Source: JACMLD01 sp039916305 (GTDB lineage: Bacteria > Bacteroidota > Bacteroidia > Chitinophagales > Chitinophagaceae). From it: a stretch of DNA of 64,000 nucleotides. A program made the translations under genes and the position numbers. The stretch lies in contig JBDSLR010000006.1 in assembly GCA_039916305.1 (NCBI GenBank), forward strand, positions 194,349 through 258,348, written 5' to 3'. Positions 8,532-15,719 of the stretch are shown here, in pieces. The notes under the pieces were generated by a model. The model was not told where the DNA came from, did not search any database, and worked only from the letters and a program-made list of their open reading frames with translations. Numbering within the stretch: the first letter of the stretch is position 1; every line of letters begins with the position of its first letter.

Positions 8532-9587
8532 ATGTTTTATATTCATCAGTCGTCCTGTATTTCTGCACAGCAGACTTTTGCCAATGCTGATATTAACCGG
8601 TTGCTTGAAGCGGTTGATAATAAACTGCTGGTAAAAGAACCTTCTTATGATGGCATACCCACCGGCATTTTGCGCAGGATGGGCAAGGCCATCAGGATAG
8701 GTGTGGGCACGGCATTACCATTGCTGCGAAGTAGCGCTGATCCTGTTGCAGGCATTATTATTGGTACGGCCGACGGTGGTATGGAAGATTGCATTAAATT
8801 TCTCAACCAGATTATTGATTACGACGAGGGAATGCTGACGCCCACCAACTTTGTGCAGAGTACTACCAATGCCATTGCTGCCCAGATAGGTTTATTAAGT
8901 GCCAATAAATCATATAATATAACACATGTACACCGCGGACTTGCTTTTGAAAATGCCCTGCTGGATGCTGATATGTTGGTGAAGGAAAATGCAACGGCCA
9001 GTTATTTAGTAGGCGGCGTAGATGAAATTTCCACCTACAATTATAATATAGAACACCTGGGCGGCTGGTATAAAAAAGAACCAATAGCAGCAACCGGCTT
9101 GTATTCATCAGGAACCATTGGCAGCATTGCAGGAGAAGGAGCCGCCATGTTTATTGTGAATGCAGTTAAAGCAAATGCACTGTGTAAGGTAACGGGCATG
9201 CACATGTTGCACACGGAAGATAAACAGGTGGTAAGTGAACAAATGAAATTATTTTTAGATAAACACTTACCGGTTGCCGAACAGGTGGATCTGCTGCTAA
9301 CCGGTGAAAACGGCGATAGCCGGCTGCTTCACTATTATACACAGTGCGAAGCTGTGCTGAATAAACAGGCCACCGTTGCCCGTTTCAAGCATATGACGGG
9401 CGAGTACGCCAGCGCTTCCGCCGCTGCGCTATGGCTGGTAACAAAAATCCTGAAAGACCAGGACCTGCCTGCACATATGATCAAATATGCTTCCACTAAA
9501 ACCGCCTATAACCGCGTGCTTATTTACAATACGCAAAAAGGAAAGCAGCATAGCTTTATACTGGCAGAGCGGACCAACCTGAAGTAA
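8532..9587 (+). CDS. Ketosynthase-fold protein without catalytic residues (chain-length-factor-like)
   Basis: A 351-residue thiolase-fold protein related to its upstream neighbour: LVGGVDEIS matches IVGGVDSLA in the active enzyme. Aligned from that anchor without gaps, Gly136 stands where the active enzyme has its Cys, inside THVHRGLAFENAL. The two catalytic His motifs are replaced by segments such as TGENGDSR and HMTGEYASAS. It is therefore probably a non-catalytic partner that sets chain length or stabilises a heterodimer, comparable to KS-beta and to the inactive partners in aryl polyene pathways. It is the last gene of the operon. Confidence 0.75.
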   Translation: MFYIHQSSCISAQQTFANADINRLLEAVDNKLLVKEPSYDGIPTGILRRMGKAIRIGVGTALPLLRSSADPVAGIIIGTADGGMEDCIKFLNQIIDYDEGMLTPTNFVQSTTNAIAAQIGLLSANKSYNITHVHRGLAFENALLDADMLVKENATASYLVGGVDEISTYNYNIEHLGGWYKKEPIAATGLYSSGTIGSIAGEGAAMFIVNAVKANALCKVTGMHMLHTEDKQVVSEQMKLFLDKHLPVAEQVDLLLTGENGDSRLLHYYTQCEAVLNKQATVARFKHMTGEYASASAAALWLVTKILKDQDLPAHMIKYASTKTAYNRVLIYNTQKGKQHSFILAERTNLK

Positions 9588-9599
9588 GCAGGCGGATGC

Positions 9600-10454
9600 T
9601 CAATACAACTTCAGTAACAAATCTTTTACCTGGGTATACCTCGTCCAGGGAATAAAATGATTGGCATCGGGAAAGATCAGCTCTTCAACCCTGGCAGCAT
9701 TCACCAGCATTTTTTTATCGTATGCAATGTTGGCAGGCGGTACCATATTATCTTTTAAGCCGTGTACAATATAAACCGGGCAGGTGACTTTTGGAAAATC
9801 ATCCTGTAAATTAACCAGGTCTTTTTTTAAATACCATAGTTCTTCGTTGGAAGGGCGCAGTGCCCCTGGCACCAGGTAGGTAAGCGGTGTTTTATACAAT
9901 ACCGGCCGCCACTTTTCAGGCGTTTCCTGCGCAGGGTCATTGGAACCTGCCAGTAAAACCAATGCGGCAATGCGTCCCGGGTTGTCTGCTGCCAGTTTTA
10001 TTATCATGGGCCCACCCAGCGAATGCCCTACCAGGTAAACGGGCTGATCATTTTTTATGTAATCAAGCAAGGGGCTTATAATAACGGATTGCTGCGCCAG
10101 GTTCAGGGCCTTACCAAAATCGCTGTAGCCAAAGCCTGGGCGGTCAATAGAAATCATGCGGAATTTCTGCAGCAGGTCTTTGTCTTGCAGGTAAGTTTCA
10201 AATGCATCCCAGCTGCCGGGGGTGCCGTGTACAAAAATGATGCTGGGTAAACTATCGCTGCCGGTTTTTACATAATGAAGCTTACGCTTGTTTACGGTGA
10301 GGGTATTAATAACAACCGGTACGCCCCTGGCAGTAAATTTTTCTTTTGCCTCCGTATCACTCATTCTGAAAGTCATGCAGCTCTGCGCCATTATCAGCCA
10401 CAGTATTAGCACAATGCCAATAATGATAAATGTTTTCATAAGCATTCTTTTCAT
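9600..10454 (-). CDS. Alpha/beta hydrolase, membrane-anchored
   Basis: A 284-residue alpha/beta hydrolase. Residues 7-25 form a hydrophobic N-terminal segment ending near a Cys (AQSCMTF), so the protein is anchored or a possible lipoprotein. Visible catalytic elements are the oxyanion HGTPGSW, the nucleophile Ser in GHSLGG, Asp in HGLKDNMVP and His in DANHFIPW. The substrate is unknown; esters of the periplasm are possible. It is transcribed toward the dar operon and ends 12 bases from it, so convergent and not part of the operon. A terminator at 10507-10536 separates it from ricT upstream. Confidence 0.85.
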   Translation of the reverse strand: MKRMLMKTFIIIGIVLILWLIMAQSCMTFRMSDTEAKEKFTARGVPVVINTLTVNKRKLHYVKTGSDSLPSIIFVHGTPGSWDAFETYLQDKDLLQKFRMISIDRPGFGYSDFGKALNLAQQSVIISPLLDYIKNDQPVYLVGHSLGGPMIIKLAADNPGRIAALVLLAGSNDPAQETPEKWRPVLYKTPLTYLVPGALRPSNEELWYLKKDLVNLQDDFPKVTCPVYIVHGLKDNMVPPANIAYDKKMLVNAARVEELIFPDANHFIPWTRYTQVKDLLLKLY

Positions 10455-10506
10455 CTGTATGTTATTACGATATATGCGCGGAACTGGTTTCCTGATTTGA
10501 AAAAGA

Positions 10507-10536
10507 AAAACCGTTCTAAAATTAGAACGGTTTTTA
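10507..10536 (-). terminator. Terminator after ricT
   Basis: AAAACCGTTCTAA pairs with TTAGAACGGTTTT across a short loop. On the minus strand the hairpin is followed by a T run, and it sits 27 bases past the ricT stop. Confidence 0.75.
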
Positions 10537-10562
10537 TAAGCAAAAGGTAATATATACGCTAT

Positions 10563-12056
10563 TTACGGTTTCTTTTTTATGGGTGGTCCCGGGGGCTGAC
10601 GTGGGCCGCTGTTCCGGTCTTCACGGGGTGGTTGCTGGTGGCCACCGTTTGGCGGCTGCTGATTACCCCCGCCGCGTTGCTGAGGCGGATTGTTATTGCC
10701 AGCACGTTGTTGCGGATTGTTGCCACTTCCACCACGCTGCGGCGGATTGTTGTTGCCCGGCTGCTGGGTATTGGGATTTCTTTGCTGCGGATTATTGCCA
10801 CCGCGCTGGGGCGGATTGTTATTGGGCCGCTGCTGACTGGGATTGGGATTATTGCCAGCACCTTGGCGACCCTGTTGCTGCGGACCATTATTACCGCCAG
10901 CACGTTGCTGGTTATTGCCACCACGGCCGCCCTGCTGGGGCCTGTTTCTGCGGTCTGCTTTTTCCAGGGTATTTAAACTGATTTGTCCTACCAGCTCCAC
11001 AAAGCCACTTTCGCTTTCTTTGGGTTTGTTACTGGTAATATCTACAGCTTCCAGTTCATCTGGTATTACTCCCTGTGCATTCAGCTGCTTTATTTTGCGT
11101 ACCCGCTCAATGGCTACGGGATATTGTTTATTGCTGTCTGGCAGCGTATACCACATCAGGTTTTTAAAAATATCTTTTTTTACCAGGAAGGCATTACCCC
11201 TGGCAACCTGCAGCGTATCTGCATTATCCGGAAAATGCTGCAGTGCATCCAGATAAGTATCCAGTTCATAGTTAAGGCAGCATTTCAGCCTGCCGCACTG
11301 GCCGCTCAATTTGGTTTGATTGATAGAAAGGTTCTGGTAGCGTGCCGCCGTGGTATTGACACTCTTAAAATCGCTCAGCCAGGTGCTGCAGCAGAGTTCC
11401 CGGCCACAACTTCCAATGCCACCCACCTTAGCAGCTTCCTGGCGGGCGCCAATCTGCCGCATCTCTACTTTTACCTTAAACTCACTGGCAAAAACGCGTA
11501 TCAGTTCCCTGAAATCCACGCGGTCATCTGCAATATAAAAGAAAGTGGCTTTGCGGCCATCGGCCTGTATTTCCACTTCTGTCAACTTCATGTTAAGTCT
11601 CAGCTGCTTGGTTATGGCGCGGCTGCGTATCAAAGCATCTTTTTCTCTGGCTTTGTTCTGTTTCCAGATATCAATATCGCGGTCGCCCGCGCGGCGCAAT
11701 ATTTTTTTCATCTCGGGGTTAAATTCATCGCCCCCTTTTTTCTTAAGCTGCAGGCGCACCATTTCACCCGTCAGGTTCACTTCGCCCACATCAAAACCAC
11801 TCACGCCTTCAACGCTCACCAGCTCGCCCTTTTCAAAATACTGGAGCGAGGGATTACGGAAAAAATCTTTCCGGCTGCCATTGTTAAAACTTACTTCTAC
11901 TACTTTGCAGGCACTTTCCGGATCCGCAAAGGGCAGGTTTGCCAGCCAATCGTGCACATTTAAACGGTTACATCCGCCTGTGCTGCAACCCCCATTGCTT
12001 TTGCAGCCATTGGGTTTGCCGGTACCACAACTTCCACAGCCCATATCGTTAAACAA
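10563..12056 (-). CDS. ricT: RicT/PSP1-domain protein with a long Gln/Asn/Gly/Pro-rich tail
   Basis: A 497-residue protein. It opens with a Cys-rich segment (CGSCGTG, then three more Cys before residue 30). The PSP1/YaaT core follows to about residue 330, with the conserved Cys groups GSCGRELCCSTW and GRLKCCLNYE that hold an iron-sulfur cluster in RicT. In Bacillus RicT works with RlmF-like partners in RNA maturation and development; the role in Bacteroidota is unclear. From about residue 365 to the end the chain is low-complexity (NNPQQR, NNPPQRGG repeats), which is much longer than the usual family length of about 275. The upstream gene is holB, the same order as in Firmicutes. Confidence 0.85.
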   Translation of the reverse strand: MFNDMGCGSCGTGKPNGCKSNGGCSTGGCNRLNVHDWLANLPFADPESACKVVEVSFNNGSRKDFFRNPSLQYFEKGELVSVEGVSGFDVGEVNLTGEMVRLQLKKKGGDEFNPEMKKILRRAGDRDIDIWKQNKAREKDALIRSRAITKQLRLNMKLTEVEIQADGRKATFFYIADDRVDFRELIRVFASEFKVKVEMRQIGARQEAAKVGGIGSCGRELCCSTWLSDFKSVNTTAARYQNLSINQTKLSGQCGRLKCCLNYELDTYLDALQHFPDNADTLQVARGNAFLVKKDIFKNLMWYTLPDSNKQYPVAIERVRKIKQLNAQGVIPDELEAVDITSNKPKESESGFVELVGQISLNTLEKADRRNRPQQGGRGGNNQQRAGGNNGPQQQGRQGAGNNPNPSQQRPNNNPPQRGGNNPQQRNPNTQQPGNNNPPQRGGSGNNPQQRAGNNNPPQQRGGGNQQPPNGGHQQPPREDRNSGPRQPPGPPIKKKP

Positions 12057-12263
12057 TTAAAAATGAAGAAATGCTATTGCCTGCAACAAATACTGATAAT
12101 CAGTAAGCCAGTCAATAACTATGTTTAAACATTATAAGGGAGAATCTTTGTGTACCGGGCAGAAGTTCTTTGTTAGATCATCGTTGCGTCGCACTCTTGT
12201 ACTGAAGTAAGTAGCTCATCAAACCCAAAATATATATAATTGCCTTAAAACCCAATAACCAAT

Positions 12264-12350
12264 ATGCAGGAAGGCAATTGCAACAAATGTTCTAAAGAAT
12301 TTCAACCACAGCACATCCACTGTTTCGTTCACACCTTATCCGCCTTATAA
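12264..12350 (+). CDS. Possible 28-residue zinc-binding micropeptide
   Basis: A short ATG-to-TAA frame in the 295-base gap between holB and ricT, on the opposite strand. It contains the spacing CNKC followed ten residues later by HIHC, which could hold a metal ion. No ribosome-binding site or promoter is evident and codon evidence is too short to judge. It may be chance. The rest of the gap (12057-12263) shows nothing I can name. Confidence 0.15.
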   Translation: MQEGNCNKCSKEFQPQHIHCFVHTLSAL

Positions 12351-12351
12351 C

Positions 12352-13566
12352 TCAATTAACCAAAAGTAATGATTTATTGGTAATGATATGATAGAGTTTA
12401 ATGGTAAGGGCATGAAACAGCATTTTGCCGTGGGCGTTGCGTTCTATATAATAGGCAGCCCGGTCAAGCTCTTCAATAATGGCTTGTTGCTGGTTAATAC
12501 CGGCCATTTTATTGAGGCGGAGGGCAAAATCGCGTTCTTTCTGGGGCATATTGAGTGCATGCTGGCTATCAGGGCCCATGCTGTCCAGGCGAACGCTTTG
12601 CTCCAGCAGGTGGTTAAAATACCGCAAAAACTGCTTTTGTTTTTCGCGGCCCAGTTTGCCCATTTCTTCTATCCATTTTACCTGTGCTACGGGGCCGCCT
12701 TTGAGGGTAGCGTTCAGCCATTCGCGCAGCAGATCCAGCCAGTCTTCGTCTGCATGCTGTAGCAATTGCAGGGCTTCCCGGTAATTACCTTCGCTGATGC
12801 TGGCCACCTGACGGGCCTGGTCGGGGGTTATTTTGGCACGTTCTACCAGGGCATCTGCCAGCTCACCGGCGCCAAGACCGGAAATTTTTACCAGCTGGCA
12901 ACGCGATAAAATGGTTTGCAGTACCTGGGATTCATTTTCCGCCACCAGTATAAACAGGGTATCCGGCGGGGGCTCTTCAATCAGTTTTAATAATTTATTA
13001 CCGGCATTGCCCAGGTATTCGGGCATCCACATGATTAATATTTTATACCCGCTTTCAAAGCTTTTAAGACTCAGCTTGTGAATGATATCATTGCACTCAT
13101 GCACGGTGATATTCCCCTGTTTGTTTTCAGCGCCAATAAACTGCAGCCAGTCAAACGCATTGCCATACGGCGATAATTGTATAAACTCACGCCATTCGGT
13201 TATATAGTCGGTGCTCACCGTTTTATCGCCCGATTTTTTTGGTACCACCGGGTAAGAAAAATGAATATCAGGATGCACAAATTTTTGCGCCTTGCTGCAG
13301 GAAGGACAGGTACTACAAGAGTCATTAGTCGTTAGCCGGGAGGCGTTAGCGGGCACTTGGGCTTCCCCGAAGAGGGAGGGTTCCTGCTTTTTTTTGCCGT
13401 TTACCGTATAGCAGACAATGTATTGGGCAAAAGCAAGGGCCAGCTGCAGGGCACCACTGCCTTCTTTGCCCAGGAACAAGAGGGCATGACTAAGCCGGTT
13501 ATGTTGCACCAGTTCTGCCAGTTGTAGTTTGGCACCCGCCTGCCCGATAATGTCTTTGAATTGCAT
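12352..13566 (-). CDS. holB: DNA polymerase III delta' subunit (clamp-loader)
   Basis: A 404-residue clamp-loader ATPase homologue. The N terminus FKDIIGQAGAKLQL and SHALLFLGKEGSG show the degenerate P-loop of delta', which does not hydrolyse ATP. A zinc module follows (CSTCPSC), then HPDIHFSYP, KLIEEPPPDTLFIL and the sensor region LSRCQLVKI. It loads the beta clamp at replication forks. Between the P-loop and the zinc module there is an extra stretch (about residues 60-83) containing GEAQVPANASRLTTNDS that does not look like family sequence. The same holB-ricT order occurs in Firmicutes. Confidence 0.88.
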   Translation of the reverse strand: MQFKDIIGQAGAKLQLAELVQHNRLSHALLFLGKEGSGALQLALAFAQYIVCYTVNGKKKQEPSLFGEAQVPANASRLTTNDSCSTCPSCSKAQKFVHPDIHFSYPVVPKKSGDKTVSTDYITEWREFIQLSPYGNAFDWLQFIGAENKQGNITVHECNDIIHKLSLKSFESGYKILIMWMPEYLGNAGNKLLKLIEEPPPDTLFILVAENESQVLQTILSRCQLVKISGLGAGELADALVERAKITPDQARQVASISEGNYREALQLLQHADEDWLDLLREWLNATLKGGPVAQVKWIEEMGKLGREKQKQFLRYFNHLLEQSVRLDSMGPDSQHALNMPQKERDFALRLNKMAGINQQQAIIEELDRAAYYIERNAHGKMLFHALTIKLYHIITNKSLLLVN

Positions 13567-13584
13567 CGGGGCAAAGATAGGGAA

Positions 13585-13682
13585 CGTGAATCGTCAGGCG
13601 TCATTCGTGAACCAACCCGCCGAAGGTCGCGCTGTTAGTATCACCGTCATAAATGCTCACGACTCAGGTCTTACGATTCACG
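13585..13682. repeat. Inverted repeat between holB and the Bax-inhibitor-like gene
   Basis: Perfect 10-base arms CGTGAATCGT (13585-13594) and ACGATTCACG (13673-13682) enclose nested arms TCGTGA (13605-13610) and TCACGA (13657-13662). There is no T run, so it is not a simple terminator. It lies between divergently transcribed genes and may be a repeated intergenic element. Confidence 0.5.
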
Positions 13683-13744
13683 AATTTTAACTACCTGCAA
13701 CGGGAATCATGTTGTAATTTGCAGTCACTAAAAAACATATCACC

Positions 13745-14515
13745 ATGGCTATTTTTCAATCTGGTAATCCTGCATTCAATGAAAAAACTTTTAAGCAGAC
13801 TATTGTTATAAACCAGGGCGAGGTAATGACGGAGCGCGGTACTTTAAACAAGTTCTTCCTCTTGTTTTTGCTGGTAATGGGCACCGCTTCTATTACCTGG
13901 AATTCCTTCAGCCAGGGGAAAGACGTTACGTCTTGGTTATGGATCGGTTTAATCGGTGGTTTCATCACCGCTATTGTACTCATGTTTAAACCTGTTTGGG
14001 CTGCTTTCCTGGCACCAGTCTACGCCTTGTTTGAAGGCGCTTTTATAGGCGGCATTTCGGCTATGTATAATTTTGCATTTAAAGGTGCAGAAACGGCTGG
14101 CGCTACCGGTGGCATTGTAATGCAGGCCGTAGGGTTAACTTTTGCAGTTGTTATTGCCATGTTTGCCCTTTACCGTTTCAGGGTTATAAAAGCAACTGAA
14201 AAATTTAAATCTGTTATCATTATGGCTACGGCGGGCATTGCTATTTTTTACCTGCTGGCGATGGTATTGCGGTTGTTTCATGTTAATATGCCCCTGATTC
14301 ATTCAAGCGGCACACTGGGTATTGTGTTTTCGCTGGTGGTAGTAGCCGTGGCGGCATTAAACCTGATACTTGATTTTGACAGAATAGAAACCGGCGCGGC
14401 TATGGGCGCGCCTAAGTATATGGAGTGGTATGGTGCTTTTGGTTTACTGGTAACCATTGTATGGTTATACCTGGAAATACTGCGCTTACTGTCTAAACTG
14501 AGCAGCAGAAATTAA
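13745..14515 (+). CDS. Bax inhibitor-1/YccA family membrane protein
   Basis: A 256-residue protein with a short soluble N terminus (GNPAFNEKTF) and seven hydrophobic segments from about residue 35 to the end. The segments APVYALFEGAFIGGIS and LNLILDFDRIETGA are signatures of the TMBIM/YccA family; the two Asp of the latter belong to the conserved pore/calcium-leak site. The family is implicated in membrane protein quality control (YccA with FtsH) and ion leak. It is monocistronic, with a strong terminator at 14541. Confidence 0.9.
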   Translation: MAIFQSGNPAFNEKTFKQTIVINQGEVMTERGTLNKFFLLFLLVMGTASITWNSFSQGKDVTSWLWIGLIGGFITAIVLMFKPVWAAFLAPVYALFEGAFIGGISAMYNFAFKGAETAGATGGIVMQAVGLTFAVVIAMFALYRFRVIKATEKFKSVIIMATAGIAIFYLLAMVLRLFHVNMPLIHSSGTLGIVFSLVVVAVAALNLILDFDRIETGAAMGAPKYMEWYGAFGLLVTIVWLYLEILRLLSKLSSRN

Positions 14516-14540
14516 ATAATAAGTATCCCTCATTAATAGA

Positions 14541-14587
14541 AGTGGTAAGTCCTTTTATGTAATTAAAAGAACTTACCACTTTTTATT
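14541..14587 (+). terminator. Terminator after the Bax-inhibitor-like gene
   Basis: AGTGGTAAGT (14541-14550) pairs perfectly with ACTTACCACT (14571-14580); the stem extends inward through CTTTTA/TAAAAG-like pairing and is followed by TTTTATTT. Confidence 0.9.
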
Positions 14588-14726
14588 TGGCTTACGCGAA
14601 GACGCGTATCATTTCTTATTTAAGACTAAACACCTGTTGCAGCCGGCACCCATCTTTCTTACATTAATAATGAAACTTACGGAGGGGCACCTTTCTACAC
14701 TTTGTGGAGAAGGGCAGGGGATGAGG

Positions 14727-15527
14727 TCATCTGCCGTCCCCGTCAAACAGGTTGCCAAGGCCACCCAGGATGCTTCCCTCTTCTCTTCTGCCACCAAACT
14801 GCGGACTGTAAGAAATAATTTTGCTGGCCAGCCTGCTGATGGGCAGCGACTGCAACCATATTTTACCGGGGCCGCGCAAAACTGCGAAAAATAAACCCTC
14901 GCCGCCAAAAACCCAGTTGCGCACACCACGTACCATTTCAACATCAAAATCAACGCCGCCCTGGTAGGCAACTACGCAGCCGGTATCTACCCGTAACAAT
15001 TCACCTGCCTGCAAAGTTTTTTCTACTACGTAGCCACCCGCATGTACAAAGGCCATACCATCGCCTTCCAGCTTTTCCATAATAAAGCCTTCGCCACCAA
15101 AAATGCCGGTGCCGAGCCTGCGCTGAAACGCGATGCCAATACTTACACCTTTTGCTGCGCACAAAAAGGAATCCTTCTGCGCAATGATGGTGCCACCCAA
15201 TTGCTGCAGGTCAAGCGGTATTACTTTACCGGTATAGGGTGCTGCAAAACTTACCCTGCGTTTGCCATTGCCCGTATTGGTAAAGGCGGTCATAAAAAGG
15301 CTCTCACCCACCAGTATACGTTTGCCGGCAGAAAATAATTTATCCAATAACCCACCGCCCTGCTGTTTTGAGCCGTCTCCAAAAATGCTCTGCATTACAA
15401 TATGGTCATCCATCATCATAAAGGCCCCGCTTTCGGCGATGGCGGTTTCGTTGGGGTCAAGTTCTATTTCTACAAATTGTAATTCTTCACCGTAAATTTT
15501 GTAATCAATTTCATGATTGCTTCGCAT
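14727..15527 (-). CDS. TIGR00266/AIM24 family protein
   Basis: A 266-residue beta-rich protein without signal peptide. The segments AIAESGAFMMMDDHI, FTNTGNGKRRVSFAAP, AFVHAGGYVVEKTL and NWVFGGEGLFFAVLRGPG are typical of the AIM24/TIGR00266 family, which has a double-stranded beta-helix-like (TRAP-like) fold. The biochemical role is unknown; the yeast relative affects mitochondrial inner membrane organisation. The C-terminal Gly-rich tail (FGGRREEGSILGGLGNLF) is also usual for the family. It is transcribed alone. Confidence 0.85.
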   Translation of the reverse strand: MRSNHEIDYKIYGEELQFVEIELDPNETAIAESGAFMMMDDHIVMQSIFGDGSKQQGGGLLDKLFSAGKRILVGESLFMTAFTNTGNGKRRVSFAAPYTGKVIPLDLQQLGGTIIAQKDSFLCAAKGVSIGIAFQRRLGTGIFGGEGFIMEKLEGDGMAFVHAGGYVVEKTLQAGELLRVDTGCVVAYQGGVDFDVEMVRGVRNWVFGGEGLFFAVLRGPGKIWLQSLPISRLASKIISYSPQFGGRREEGSILGGLGNLFDGDGR

Positions 15528-15719
15528 GGCTGTATAATTTTCTATGAAGATAAATAAGATTATTTCTTTTTAGAACACGCAAAATGATAAACGGGAAGCT
15601 GCTGCGCGGCCCCGGCAGGCGTGCCATCTTTCTGCCGGAAATCCTTGCTTAAAATGATAAGTGGTTGAATGCCGAACCATCAAAATCCTTACCTTGTCAA
15701 CCTTCTTAAAACAAAAGTC

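Noticed and set aside
10577..10981. Long open frames on both strands over the 3' end of ricT
   Set aside because: They are created by the low-complexity repeats of the RicT tail; the RicT frame continues with the conserved core upstream.
10983..11963. Plus-strand frame of 326 codons over ricT
   Set aside because: It is the complementary shadow of the conserved RicT core, lacks any family motif and has unlikely composition.
14609..14726. Extension of the AIM24 gene or a separate small gene at its 3' side
   Set aside because: The AIM24 frame ends at 14727 with a family-like tail; the sequence beyond it shows no start or conserved pattern.
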